The position numbers were made by a program, and so were the translations under genes. The notes beneath the pieces are model-generated. The model was not told where the DNA came from. It searched no databases and was given only the letters and a program-made list of their open reading frames with translations. Shown in pieces: positions 18,349 to 28,712 of a DNA stretch of 64,000 nt. The first letter of the stretch is position 1. Each line of letters starts with the position of its first letter. The stretch is from Bacteroidota bacterium. GTDB lineage: Bacteria; Bacteroidota; Bacteroidia; Chitinophagales; Chitinophagaceae. The stretch lies in the NCBI GenBank assembly GCA_018266775.1, contig JAFDZS010000015.1:186001-250000 (forward strand). Direction: 5' to 3'.

Positions 18349-20169
18349 ATGAAAAAAGTATTCAGTATATTATTTTTATTGAACAGTATGACTGCTGTTG
18401 CACAGGATACCGTTCGTTACGTGGGTACAACATTAGCTAATGTGGATTATCATAATGGGCAATTGCCATTGGCAATAGGTGTACACAATATTCAAACCAT
18501 GCGTGCAAACCGTGCAGACACGGGCACTACCGGCTGGACGTACAATCACCAGCCCATGCTGGCTTACTGGAACAATACTTTTTATTTGGAATACCTGAGC
18601 AATCCTGTTGGCGAACATGTGCCGCCGGGAAGAACAGTATTGCAAACCTCTCCCGATGGTTACCACTGGAGTACACCGGTAGTGATCTTTCCTACTTATA
18701 AAATTCCCGATGGAACGGTGAAAGAAGGCAGAAAAGATTCTGCCAAAAACACGTATGCAGTAATGCATCAGCGTATCGGTTTCTATACATCAAAAAGTAA
18801 AAAATTATTTGCGCTGGCGTATTATGGTATTGTGCTGGGGCAGAAAGATGATCCCAACGATGGCAATGGTATTGGCCGGGTGATACGGGAGATCAAAGCG
18901 GACGGAACATTCGGGCCAATTTATTTTTTGCGATACAATCATGCGTTTAATGAAAAAAATACTGCATTCCCTTTTTATAAAACGGCAAAAGATAAAGAGC
19001 TGGTAAAAGCCTGCGAAGAAATTTTAAGTACACCATTACTTATGCAGCAAATGGTGGAAGAAGCAGACCGTAATGATCCGCTGATACCATTGAAAAAAGA
19101 CTTTAAAGCATTTAATTATTATCATTTGCCCAATGGAAATGTGGTGGGCTTATGGAAATATGCGTTAACCAGTATCACAAAAAATGAAGGCAAAACATGG
19201 CAATATAATCCATTGAGGGCGCCGGGTTTTGTAAATGCCAATGCAAAAATATGGGGACAAAAAACTTCCGATAACAAATACATCACGGTGTACAATCCAT
19301 CCGAATTTCGCTGGCCGCTGGCATTGAGTGTAAGTGATGATGGGCTGCGTTATAAAAATTTATTATTGGTAAATGGGGAAATTACTTCACTGCGTTATGG
19401 CGGTGCCTACAAAAGTTACGGCCCGCAATATGTGCGTGGCATACAGGAAATGAATGGTACACCGCCGGATAAAAACGTTTGGGTGGGCTACAGTATGAAC
19501 AAAGAAGATATTTGGGTGGCCACCATTCCTGTTCCCGTGCAGGATAAAGAAACGGCAGCAGTGAATGAAGTGTTTAACAGCATGAAAGATGGAGAAGAGT
19601 TGAAACGCTGGAATTTGTTCAGCCCTGTTTGGTGCCGCACACAAATTGAAAATAACAATGGCACTAAAGTGCTGGCTATGCACGATAGTGATCCTTTTGA
19701 TTATGCCAAAGCAGAAAGGTTATTTCCAGAAAGTAAAAAAGTAACCATTGCTTTCACCATTACGCCACAGCAAAATAATTTCGGCAACATACAAATTGAA
19801 TGTACAGATACTAAAGGCACACCATGTTTAAGAATTTATTTAGATTCAACCGGTGCCATTTTAACCAAACAGGGATACCGCAATAAATCGCTTGGTAAAT
19901 ACAATGCAGGCGAAACATTGCATTTCAATATAGAGATAAATACTGCTACACGATTTTATACGGTAACCATCAACAATGCTAAACCATCTTCCAATTTATG
20001 TTTTGCGCCGGTGGATGCCGTGAACCGCATTGTATTCCGCACGGGAGATGTGCGCCGTTTTCCCAATGCAGACACACCTACCGACCAGGATTATGATTTG
20101 CCCAACCCCAATGCAAAAGAAAAAGATGCGGTGTATTATATTGTTTCATTACAAACCAGCAGTCAATAA
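18349..20169 (+). CDS. Secreted sialidase-fold beta-propeller with C-terminal beta-sandwich
   Basis: The 606-residue protein has a signal peptide ending AVAQ; ATG 18349 is preferred to a TTG at 18337 that overlaps the upstream stop. The first 400 residues contain Asp-box-like turns (TSPDGYHWSTP, KNEGKTWQYNP, SDDGLRYKN), consistent with a six-bladed propeller of the sialidase/GH33 superfamily. The last 190 residues resemble a concanavalin-like beta-sandwich. I do not recognise a sialidase arginine triad, so sialic acid is not implied; in an RG-II context Kdo, Dha or other acidic sugars are possible targets. It lies 8 bases after the GH43 gene and 4 bases before the next. Confidence 0.6.
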   Translation: MKKVFSILFLLNSMTAVAQDTVRYVGTTLANVDYHNGQLPLAIGVHNIQTMRANRADTGTTGWTYNHQPMLAYWNNTFYLEYLSNPVGEHVPPGRTVLQTSPDGYHWSTPVVIFPTYKIPDGTVKEGRKDSAKNTYAVMHQRIGFYTSKSKKLFALAYYGIVLGQKDDPNDGNGIGRVIREIKADGTFGPIYFLRYNHAFNEKNTAFPFYKTAKDKELVKACEEILSTPLLMQQMVEEADRNDPLIPLKKDFKAFNYYHLPNGNVVGLWKYALTSITKNEGKTWQYNPLRAPGFVNANAKIWGQKTSDNKYITVYNPSEFRWPLALSVSDDGLRYKNLLLVNGEITSLRYGGAYKSYGPQYVRGIQEMNGTPPDKNVWVGYSMNKEDIWVATIPVPVQDKETAAVNEVFNSMKDGEELKRWNLFSPVWCRTQIENNNGTKVLAMHDSDPFDYAKAERLFPESKKVTIAFTITPQQNNFGNIQIECTDTKGTPCLRIYLDSTGAILTKQGYRNKSLGKYNAGETLHFNIEINTATRFYTVTINNAKPSSNLCFAPVDAVNRIVFRTGDVRRFPNADTPTDQDYDLPNPNAKEKDAVYYIVSLQTSSQ

Positions 20170-20173
20170 ACCT

Positions 20174-21748
20174 ATGCGGAAAATAGTTGCGATATGTTTT
20201 TATATTTTGCTTTCACAGGTGGTGCAGGCACAAAATGATCAGCCGTTGATATTGAAGGCAGATGATTACAAACATTATGTAGAACGCTTCAATACCATGG
20301 AAGATGAAAATGTGAAGCAGGCCATTCCAAATGACAGCGCATGGGATTGGATGAAAGCCAATATTCCTTTATTCGAGTGCCCGCAAAAAGATTTTGAAGA
20401 ATTGTTTTACTACCGCTGGTGGACGTTCAGGAAACATATTGAGCAAACGCCGCAGGGTTATGCCATTACAGAATTTTTAGTACCCAGGACGTATGCTGAT
20501 AAATATAATCTTATCTCCAGTGCACTCGGCCATCACATTTACGAATCCCGCTGGCTGCACGATAAAAAATATATGGATGATAACCTGCACATCTGGTACC
20601 GCGGCAATGATGGCAAGCCATTAAAGAAATTACGTTTCTACAGCAGTTGGAATATAGATGCCATTTACAACAGGTTTTTGGTGAATGGTGATACGGCATT
20701 CATTAAAGATATGCTGCCCGATTTGGAAGCAGATTTTAGAGCATGGCAACAGGAGAAACAATTACCTAACGGATTATACTGGCAATATGATGTACGGGAT
20801 GCGATGGAAGAAACCATCAGCGGCGGAAGAAAAGAAAAAAATGCGAGGCCGAGCATCAATGCGTATATGTATGGAAATGCACAGGCATTAAGGATGTTGC
20901 AAATCTTTGCAGGAGTGCCGGATTCAATTAGTGATTCAATTGGAATTTCAGCAATCAAGCTGAAAAAGTTAATGAACGAAAATCTGTGGAATAATAAACA
21001 ACAATTTTTTGAAGTAAGAAAGGAGCAGGGTGATACCTTATCAAACGTAAGAGAAGAAATTGGATTTATTCCCTGGTACTTTGACGGAAGCTGGGGCGAT
21101 AAAGATATTGCCTGGAAAAGTCTTACCAACGTTAAAACATTTTGTGCGCCTTATGGTATCACTACTGCAGACCGCAGCCATCCGCTATTCCGTACGCATG
21201 GTTGTTGCAAATGTGAGTGGGACGGTGCAGTGTGGCCCTTTGCCACTTCGCAAACATTAACTGCAATGGCAAACTTGATAAACAGGACAAAAGAAAAGTA
21301 TGTAACAAAGAAAGATTATTTCGCTCAATTACAAACGCTGGTGAAATCACAATACGTAAATGGCAAGCCGTACATTGGTGAATACCTCGATGAGAAAACT
21401 GGTGTATGGCTGAAAGGAGAAGAACGCAGCCGGTATTATAATCATTCTACTTTTAATGATCTGATCATAACGGGCTTGGTGGGGTTAAGGCCAGACCATG
21501 GACGTTTCCTGACCGTCAATCCTCTATTACCTGCTAAAACATGGGATTGGTTTTGCCTGGACAATGTTTTGTATCATGGTAAAATTATCACCATTATTTG
21601 GGATAAAACAGGAACAAAATATCATAAAGGAAAAGGTTTAAGTTTATGGATGAATGGGAAAAAGGTGGCATCATCCAGCCAGTTAAAAAAAATTACAGGA
21701 AATATATGGTCGGACGAAGAAAAGGAAAGAGACTTTATGGTGCGGTAA
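20174..21748 (+). CDS. Secreted (alpha/alpha)6-barrel glycoside hydrolase (MGH1/GH63-like)
   Basis: The product has 524 residues from ATG 20174, with a signal peptide ending VQAQ. The frame is open upstream inside the previous gene, but the signal peptide fixes the start. Sequence features are those of an (alpha/alpha)6 barrel of the mannosylglycerate-hydrolase-like clan: YYRWWTFRKHI, WNIDAIYNRFLVNGD, NGLYWQYDVRDAMEETISGG, CEWDGAVWPFATSQTL and YNHSTFNDLIITGLVGLRPD. Conserved acidic residues in DVRDAMEE and CEWDG are candidate catalytic groups. Related Bacteroidota proteins sit in pectin loci, some near GH142. Precise family and substrate are not assigned. Its 3' end overlaps the next gene by 43 bases. 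Confidence 0.62.
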   Translation: MRKIVAICFYILLSQVVQAQNDQPLILKADDYKHYVERFNTMEDENVKQAIPNDSAWDWMKANIPLFECPQKDFEELFYYRWWTFRKHIEQTPQGYAITEFLVPRTYADKYNLISSALGHHIYESRWLHDKKYMDDNLHIWYRGNDGKPLKKLRFYSSWNIDAIYNRFLVNGDTAFIKDMLPDLEADFRAWQQEKQLPNGLYWQYDVRDAMEETISGGRKEKNARPSINAYMYGNAQALRMLQIFAGVPDSISDSIGISAIKLKKLMNENLWNNKQQFFEVRKEQGDTLSNVREEIGFIPWYFDGSWGDKDIAWKSLTNVKTFCAPYGITTADRSHPLFRTHGCCKCEWDGAVWPFATSQTLTAMANLINRTKEKYVTKKDYFAQLQTLVKSQYVNGKPYIGEYLDEKTGVWLKGEERSRYYNHSTFNDLIITGLVGLRPDHGRFLTVNPLLPAKTWDWFCLDNVLYHGKIITIIWDKTGTKYHKGKGLSLWMNGKKVASSSQLKKITGNIWSDEEKERDFMVR

Positions 21749-23169
21749 TTATATTAGTATTTTGTATAAAAGCAACCGCACAACTTAGTCTACCAAAAAT
21801 CATTGGTAACGATATGGTATTGCAAAACGGCCAGCCTGTTCCTGTTTGGGGCACTGCAAAACCGGGTGAAGTGATCAGCGCAAGTTTTCACACACAAAGC
21901 AAAAAAACAACTGCTGATCAAAACGGAAACTGGATGCTGCAATTGGATGCCATGCCGGTATCCGCAACGCCCTCTGAACTAACGATTACATCTGCATCAC
22001 AAAAAATTATCCTGCATAATATTTTAGTGGGCGAAGTATGGTTGTGTTCCGGTCAGTCGAACATGGAATACAGCATGCGCAAGAATGATAAAGTAATAGT
22101 GCCAGCGGGAGAAACCAATTGGCCGGTAAATGAAGTGGCAACGGCACACAACAATAACATTCGTATTTTTTTGGTAGACAGGAAGAAGATGAAACCCGAC
22201 AGTACGCACTCCGGCTGGTCTGTGGCCAAAGATTCTGCGTTGCGTGCCTTTTCTGCAGCAGGTTACTTCTTCGCCAAAAAATTATATGAAGAATTACATG
22301 TGCCCATAGGCGTTATTGAATCAGCCATACCCGGCAGCCGTATTGAACCATGGATGCCGAGGGAAGCATTTACTGCGTTGCCCTTCTTCCGCGACCAAAC
22401 AGACACCATACATAAAATTGACGGCGAACCCGGAAAATTTTACAGCAGCATGATTGCACCTTTGGCACCCTTTGCATTAAAAGGATTTTTATGGTACCAG
22501 GGAGAATCCAATTGTTTTTTGGGAGAACGGTTGCAGTATGCCTATAAAATGAAAGCACTCATCAACCAGTGGCGCAATATCTGGCACAACAATGCACTGC
22601 CGTTTTACTATGTGCAGATTGCACCTTATGATTATTCCAAACAAAAAGGCCAGGTGCCGTACACGGAACAAAGTCTGCCGGAATTTTGGGAAGCACAAAC
22701 AACAGCTTTGCAAATTCCGCACACCGCAATGATCACCACCACAGATTTAAATTTTGATTTGGATAACCTGCATCCGCATTTTAAATGGGAGATTGGAAAA
22801 AGGCTGGCTTTATGTGCATTGGCAAACAATTATAAAAAAGGCAATGAATTTATGGGGCCGCAATACCGTTCTATGAAAATTGCCGGAGATCATATCATTT
22901 TGTATTTTGATCATTGTGGAAAAGGGTTGATGAGCAAAGATGGAACGCCACTCCAAAATTTTGAAATTGCAGATGGTAAGGGAGGGTATGTTGACGCCAA
23001 TGCAATCATAAAAAAAAATACCGTGGATGTTTCTGCAAAAGGTATTACCCATCCAGAAGCAGTACGTTTTGCATGGAACGAAGGAGATCATGCTAACTTG
23101 TATAATAAAGATGGGTTGCCTGCAATACCATTCAGAACCGATAATCCCCTGCAGGGAAAATTTAAATAA
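21706..23169 (+). CDS. SASA-domain carbohydrate acetylesterase (sialate O-acetylesterase type)
   Basis: The 487-residue secreted SGNH-type esterase has its signal peptide (GAVIILVFCIKATAQ) start at ATG 21706, 43 bases inside the upstream gene. The catalytic serine is S118 in CSGQSNMEYSM. WYQGESN is the second SASA block, and D353-x-x-H356 in DNLHPHF completes the triad. These enzymes remove O-acetyl groups from sugars. In a pectin locus the likely target is acetylated galacturonan, RG-I or acetylated RG-II sugars rather than sialic acid. The overlap suggests translational coupling with the (alpha/alpha)6 hydrolase. Confidence 0.85.
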   Translation: MVGRRKGKRLYGAVIILVFCIKATAQLSLPKIIGNDMVLQNGQPVPVWGTAKPGEVISASFHTQSKKTTADQNGNWMLQLDAMPVSATPSELTITSASQKIILHNILVGEVWLCSGQSNMEYSMRKNDKVIVPAGETNWPVNEVATAHNNNIRIFLVDRKKMKPDSTHSGWSVAKDSALRAFSAAGYFFAKKLYEELHVPIGVIESAIPGSRIEPWMPREAFTALPFFRDQTDTIHKIDGEPGKFYSSMIAPLAPFALKGFLWYQGESNCFLGERLQYAYKMKALINQWRNIWHNNALPFYYVQIAPYDYSKQKGQVPYTEQSLPEFWEAQTTALQIPHTAMITTTDLNFDLDNLHPHFKWEIGKRLALCALANNYKKGNEFMGPQYRSMKIAGDHIILYFDHCGKGLMSKDGTPLQNFEIADGKGGYVDANAIIKKNTVDVSAKGITHPEAVRFAWNEGDHANLYNKDGLPAIPFRTDNPLQGKFK

Positions 23170-23175
23170 AATAGG

Positions 23176-25965
23176 TTGAAGCTTTGTTTTAAAATAATCT
23201 TTTTGTTGTTGCTGATGCCTCCACGGACAAATGCACAGGAAACCATCAGGCAATATTTATCCGGCAAAGGGCCGGATGATGCTGTGGCATGGGATTTCTT
23301 TTGCACCGGGGGTATGAACAGTGGCAAATGGACAACGATAAAAGTACCTTCCTGCTGGGAACAACAGGGTTTTGGTAAATACAATTATGGTTTTGATAAA
23401 GATTCGGTACGCGGCAAAGAAAAAGGTTTGTATAAAAAAACTTTTGATGTACCATCATCATGGAAAAATAAAATCATCAATATTGTTTTTGAAGGTGTGA
23501 TGACAGATGCAGAAGTGAAAGTAAATGGACAGGTTGCCGGGCTGGTACACCAGGGTGCTTATTATGCATTCAAATATGATATTACAAAACTGTTGCAATT
23601 TGGAAAAGCTAACCTGCTTGAAGTAACTGTTGCCAAACATTCTGCCAATGAAAGTGTGAACAATGCAGAACGCAAAGCAGACTTCTGGATTTTTGGAGGT
23701 ATTTACAGACCAGTATATCTGGAGGTGTTACCGCAGATTCATATCACATCAGCAGTTGTAAATGCTACAGCAGACGGAAATTTCAATGCATTTATTTCAA
23801 CAACAGATGGCCAGGGAGATTTTACAGTACATGCATCTATCTATAACAATTTGGGAAAATTAGTTGCCAATGTTAACGGTATGAATATGAATGTAAATGC
23901 ATGGAATTTTTTCATGTTAAATAAAAAAATTCCATCGCCGCTGTTATGGTCACCGGAGTTTCCCAATTTATATAAAGTAGTCTTTTCACTTGTAAAAAAC
24001 GGAACAACCATTCATTCTATAACCAAACAATTTGGTTTCAGAACAGTGGAATTAAAGCAACGTGATGGCATATACGTAAATGGCGTAAAAGTAAAAATGC
24101 GTGGAGTCAACCGCAGTCCGTTCAGACCTGAAACAGGAAGAACATTGAGCAAAGCGCAAAGTATAGAAGATGTGTTGCTGATGAAAGACATGAACATGAA
24201 TGCAGTGCGCTGCAGTCATTATCCGCCAGATGATCATTTTTTAGATGCTTGTGATTCACTCGGTTTGTTTGTTATGGATGAACTCTGCGGATGGCATTGG
24301 CATTACGATACACCAACAGGAACAAAGTTATTAAAAGAAATGATGGATCATGATGCCAACCATCCCAGCATCATCATGTGGAGCAATGGTAATGAAGGCG
24401 GGCATAACCTGGAACTGGATTCTTTGTTCACGCAATATGATGTACAGAAACGTCCGGTGATTCATCCCTGGCAATTATTCAACGGTATTGACGCACAGCA
24501 TTACCGGGAATATAATTATGGCATCGGCAATTATGAAAATGGCAATGAGATTGTTATGCCTACAGAATTTTTGCACGGGCAGTTTGATGGTGGTCATGGT
24601 GCAGGGCTGGAAGATTATTGGGAACGCATGTGGAATAATCCATTGAGCGCCGGAGGTTTTCTCTGGGATTTTGTTGACCAGGGCATTATGCGGAAAGATA
24701 AAAACGATACACTCGATACAGATAAATTTCATGCAGCCGACGGCATCATGGGGCCGCATTTTGAAAAAGAAGGAAGTTATTATGCTATAAAAGAAATTTG
24801 GTGCCCGGTGCATTTCATACAGAAGAAAATTGCACCACAATTGAGCGGGTCATTTTATTTTGATATTGAGAACAGGTTTTCTTTTACGAATTTAAAATCA
24901 TGCAGCTTCACGTACCGGTTGTTAACGGATAACAATGTAACAAAAAAAGAGCCTGAAATAAAAATCAGTTCGCCTGATATTGTTCCCGGGCAAAAGGGAA
25001 AATTACATGTGATACTTCCTGATGGATATCCACAATCTGATGTACTCAATATTTATGTACGGGATCAAAAGGGAAAATTGCTGCTCACCAAGAGTTTTCC
25101 CATGCATGAGGCCAGTCAGAAGTACGAACTAGTCCAGGTGGCCATATTCCATGATTCCATTCAGTTGAAAGAAACAGACAGTTTCTATATGGTAAAAAAT
25201 CATCACAGCACATTGCAGTTTAATAAACATAACGGGTTACTGGTTTCGGTGCTTACTTCAAAAGGTGTATTGCCATTAAGCAATGGCCCGGTGCTGGCAG
25301 AAGGAGTGAATAATTTTGGACCCGCCACCGCAATCGTAAACAGCACAACAGGGGAAGTTGAGATTACCACACTGTACGACAGGAAAGAACATTACAATAC
25401 ATTAAAGTGGACTATTAGTTTAAGAGGAGATGTAAAACTGGAAGTGAATTATTTCCCCGGGGCTTACTACACCAATTTCGCAGGCATTAATTTTTCTTTC
25501 CCTGAAAAAGAAATTAAAAGCGTTACTTATTTTGGTTATGGCCCTTACCGTGTTTGGAAGAACAGGCTGGCTGGTGGAACATACGGTGTTTGGAAAAAGA
25601 ATTATAACAATACAGAAACCGGCGAAAGCTGGAATTATCCTGAGTTTAAAGGGTTTTATAAAGATGTGCACTGGTGTACATTTGAAACAACCACGCAACA
25701 TTTTTCAATGCGGTCAGCAACAGATAATTTGTACCTGCGCCTGTTTACTCCCGCATGGAAAACAGATCAGTGGCATAATTACGAACCGTTGTTTCCATCG
25801 GGAGATATATCTTTTTTACAGGGTATCAGCAGTATTGGTACCAAAACCCAACGCAATGAAACCACCGGGCCAATGGGGATGAAGAATATATTTTATGATT
25901 ATGAAAAAGATCCGTCAAGGGCTTTGCATATCAGTATACAATTTGATTTTAATAATGATTATTGA
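23176..25965 (+). CDS. Secreted GH2 glycoside hydrolase
   Basis: The 929-residue GH2 enzyme has a signal peptide, MKLCFKIIFLLLLMPPRTNAQ. The only sensible start is TTG at 23176, six bases after the previous stop and preceded by AGG. Domains run in the usual order: jelly-roll sugar-binding (about 25-190, DFWIFGGIYRPVYLEV), immunoglobulin-like, then TIM barrel. The acid/base is E407 in SNGNEGGHN and the nucleophile is E464 in MPTEFLHG. The C-terminal 350 residues resemble the Bgal_small_N sandwich of longer GH2 enzymes. The substrate is a beta-linked pectin sugar (galactose or glucuronate most likely) and cannot be narrowed here. Confidence 0.87.
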   Translation: MKLCFKIIFLLLLMPPRTNAQETIRQYLSGKGPDDAVAWDFFCTGGMNSGKWTTIKVPSCWEQQGFGKYNYGFDKDSVRGKEKGLYKKTFDVPSSWKNKIINIVFEGVMTDAEVKVNGQVAGLVHQGAYYAFKYDITKLLQFGKANLLEVTVAKHSANESVNNAERKADFWIFGGIYRPVYLEVLPQIHITSAVVNATADGNFNAFISTTDGQGDFTVHASIYNNLGKLVANVNGMNMNVNAWNFFMLNKKIPSPLLWSPEFPNLYKVVFSLVKNGTTIHSITKQFGFRTVELKQRDGIYVNGVKVKMRGVNRSPFRPETGRTLSKAQSIEDVLLMKDMNMNAVRCSHYPPDDHFLDACDSLGLFVMDELCGWHWHYDTPTGTKLLKEMMDHDANHPSIIMWSNGNEGGHNLELDSLFTQYDVQKRPVIHPWQLFNGIDAQHYREYNYGIGNYENGNEIVMPTEFLHGQFDGGHGAGLEDYWERMWNNPLSAGGFLWDFVDQGIMRKDKNDTLDTDKFHAADGIMGPHFEKEGSYYAIKEIWCPVHFIQKKIAPQLSGSFYFDIENRFSFTNLKSCSFTYRLLTDNNVTKKEPEIKISSPDIVPGQKGKLHVILPDGYPQSDVLNIYVRDQKGKLLLTKSFPMHEASQKYELVQVAIFHDSIQLKETDSFYMVKNHHSTLQFNKHNGLLVSVLTSKGVLPLSNGPVLAEGVNNFGPATAIVNSTTGEVEITTLYDRKEHYNTLKWTISLRGDVKLEVNYFPGAYYTNFAGINFSFPEKEIKSVTYFGYGPYRVWKNRLAGGTYGVWKKNYNNTETGESWNYPEFKGFYKDVHWCTFETTTQHFSMRSATDNLYLRLFTPAWKTDQWHNYEPLFPSGDISFLQGISSIGTKTQRNETTGPMGMKNIFYDYEKDPSRALHISIQFDFNNDY

Positions 25966-28712
25966 TGAAAATAAAATACACCATACTATTGTTTTTTATT
26001 GCGTTTGCCGCACATGCACAGGTTACGGTACATAATCTGCGTTGCGAATTGCTGCATAACCCTGTGGGAATAGGAACAGCGCAACCCCGCTTCAGTTGGG
26101 AGTTGCAGAGCGATGAACGAAATGTAGTGCAGCAATCGTATCAAATACTGGTGAGCAGCAGTGCACAAAAATTAAATGACGGTGATGGTGATATGTGGAA
26201 TTCGGGTGTGATTCAAAGTTCAGCCTCTTTGTACATTAATTACATTGGCAAAACATTGCAATCTGGCGCAGCATATTACTGGACGGTTAAGGTAATCACC
26301 AATAAAGGAGCAGCAACCAATAACGAAACTGCTTCTTTCTCTACTGGTTTATTACAATCGACGGACTGGAAAGGACAATGGATAGGATATGATAAAGCAT
26401 CGCCGTGGGATAATATCACGCAATGGTCACGCCTCTCTGCCAGATACCTCCGCAAAGAATTTGAAACAGGAAAAACTGTTCACCGTGCCATGGTGTACAT
26501 CAGCGGACTTGGGCGCTATGAATTGTACCTGAATGGAAATAAAATCGGCGACCAGGTGCTGGCGCCCAACGCAACCGACTATCGTAAATCTGTTTTTTAC
26601 AACAGCTTTGATGTTACAGATGAATTAAAGAAAGGCAATAACGCAATAGGCGTGGTCTTAGGTAATGGCCGTTTCTTTACCATGCGTCAAAACTACAAAA
26701 CGCAAAAACATAACACATTTGGTTACCCGAAATTATTATTACAGCTGGAATTGGAGTATGCCGACGGTTCAAAAAAAATCATCACCAGCGACAGCACATG
26801 GAAGCTGAATGTTGACGGACCCATACGCACCAATAATGAATATGACGGGGAAGAATACGACGCCACTAAAGAATTTACCGGCTGGAATAAAACAGCATTT
26901 GATGACAGTAAATGGATGACCCCAGAATTGGTGGCAGCGCCCGCAGGTTTCATTACCGCACAACCATCGGAGCCAGTGAAAGTGATGCAGACCATCGCAC
27001 CAAAAACAATCAGCACACTAAGCGATGGCAGGTACATTTTAGATATGGGGCAAAACTTTTCCGGTTGGTTACAGTTGCTGCATGTAAATGGAAAGAGAGG
27101 CGATATCATTACACTGCGCTTTGCAGAAAGCCTGCAACCGGATGGAACTTTATACACGGCAAATTTAAGAGATGCAAAAGTAACCGACAAATACACCCTC
27201 AACGGAAAAGGGAATGAAAGCTGGCAGCCATCATTCGTTTATCATGGTTTTCGTTATGTTGAAGTAACCGGCTTTCCCGGTACGCCTGCACTTGATAACT
27301 TTTCCGGCAAATTTATTTATGATGCATTGGAAACAACCGGGTCTTTCGAAACATCCAGCAACATCATCAACAGTATTTATAAAAATGCATGGTGGGGTAT
27401 TGCATCCAACTATAAAGGCATGCCGCTGGATTGTCCGCAACGTAACGAAAGGCAACCCTGGCTGGGCGACAGAACTGTTGGTGAACAGGGAGAAAGTTTT
27501 GTATTCGACAATGAAAAATTATATGCCAAATGGATGGATGATATTGAACAGGCACAAACAGAACAGGGTGTGATACCTGATGTGGCACCGCCTTACTGGA
27601 ATTATTATTCAGATAATGTAACCTGGCCGGCAGCATATATCACCGTCACCAATAATTTATACAATCAATATGGAGATATCCGCCCTATTCAAAAGCATTA
27701 CGCTTCTATGAAGAAATGGATCTGGTATATGAAAGAAAAATATTTGGTGCGAAATATTATGACGAGAGATAAATATGGCGATTGGTGTGTGCCGCCGGAA
27801 GCGTTAAAGCTCATTCATGCAAAAGACGATAAATTAATTACCGATGGCAAACTTATTGCCACAGCCTATTTTTATAAACTGTTGGGTTATATGCAGCGCT
27901 TTGCACAACTAAGCGGCAACGACTCCGATGTTGCAGCGTATGCATCACTGTCGAAAGATATTCAACAGGCCTTTCAAAAAAATTATTACAAAGCTGATGA
28001 ACAGTGTTATGACAACAATACCATTACAGCCAATTTATTACCACTGTATTTTGGTATTTGCCCTGATTCATTGAGGGCAATTATTGCAACAAAAATTATT
28101 GATAAGATTCACAATGAGAATAAAGACCATATTGCCACGGGTTTAATCGGCACACAATTTATTATGCGTGGCCTGAGTGATATGGGACAAACGAATATAG
28201 CGTATGCATTAACCACTACCACCACTTATCCAGGCTGGGGTTATATGGTGGCCAATGGTGCCACCACCATATGGGAATTGTGGAATGGCAATACTGCAGA
28301 CCCCAGCATGAACAGCCAGAACCACGTAATGCTGCTGGGCGATTTACTCATCTGGTATTACGAAAACCTGGCGGGCATACGCAGTGATAAAAAAGAAACG
28401 GGCTTTAAAAAAATCATATTGAAACCAACATTGCCCGATTCATTATCGTTTGTAAATGCATCGTATAAAAGTTATTATGGAAAGATCATCAGCAACTGGA
28501 AAAAAGACAAAGGCATTTTTGAATGGCAGGTAACCATACCGGCAAATACTTCAGCAACAATTTATTTGCCAGCCGCAGCAGCAGATAAAGTTTTGGAATC
28601 GGGAAACAAAGTAGATAACAGCAGCAATATAAAAATATTGAAATGGGAAAAAGGCTATGCAGTGTTGCAGGTTGCCAGCGGGCATTACCAGTTTAAAACT
28701 ATATTACCATGA
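25965..28712 (+). CDS. Secreted GH78 alpha-L-rhamnosidase
   Basis: The 915-residue inverting alpha-L-rhamnosidase starts at ATG 25965, which shares one base with the upstream TGA; a TTG three bases earlier is possible. The signal peptide ends AHAQ. The order is an N-terminal fibronectin-like domain (LRCELLHNPVGIGTAQPRFSW), the rhamnosidase beta-sandwich domains (DMGQNFSGW, LRFAESLQPDGTLYTANLR), an (alpha/alpha)6 catalytic barrel and a C-terminal sandwich. Landmark active-site segments are CPQRNERQPWLGD (E495, D502) and GATTIWELWNG (E771), which suit the known acid and base of GH78. Target rhamnose occurs in RG-I and RG-II. Confidence 0.92.
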   Translation: MKIKYTILLFFIAFAAHAQVTVHNLRCELLHNPVGIGTAQPRFSWELQSDERNVVQQSYQILVSSSAQKLNDGDGDMWNSGVIQSSASLYINYIGKTLQSGAAYYWTVKVITNKGAATNNETASFSTGLLQSTDWKGQWIGYDKASPWDNITQWSRLSARYLRKEFETGKTVHRAMVYISGLGRYELYLNGNKIGDQVLAPNATDYRKSVFYNSFDVTDELKKGNNAIGVVLGNGRFFTMRQNYKTQKHNTFGYPKLLLQLELEYADGSKKIITSDSTWKLNVDGPIRTNNEYDGEEYDATKEFTGWNKTAFDDSKWMTPELVAAPAGFITAQPSEPVKVMQTIAPKTISTLSDGRYILDMGQNFSGWLQLLHVNGKRGDIITLRFAESLQPDGTLYTANLRDAKVTDKYTLNGKGNESWQPSFVYHGFRYVEVTGFPGTPALDNFSGKFIYDALETTGSFETSSNIINSIYKNAWWGIASNYKGMPLDCPQRNERQPWLGDRTVGEQGESFVFDNEKLYAKWMDDIEQAQTEQGVIPDVAPPYWNYYSDNVTWPAAYITVTNNLYNQYGDIRPIQKHYASMKKWIWYMKEKYLVRNIMTRDKYGDWCVPPEALKLIHAKDDKLITDGKLIATAYFYKLLGYMQRFAQLSGNDSDVAAYASLSKDIQQAFQKNYYKADEQCYDNNTITANLLPLYFGICPDSLRAIIATKIIDKIHNENKDHIATGLIGTQFIMRGLSDMGQTNIAYALTTTTTYPGWGYMVANGATTIWELWNGNTADPSMNSQNHVMLLGDLLIWYYENLAGIRSDKKETGFKKIILKPTLPDSLSFVNASYKSYYGKIISNWKKDKGIFEWQVTIPANTSATIYLPAAAADKVLESGNKVDNSSNIKILKWEKGYAVLQVASGHYQFKTILP

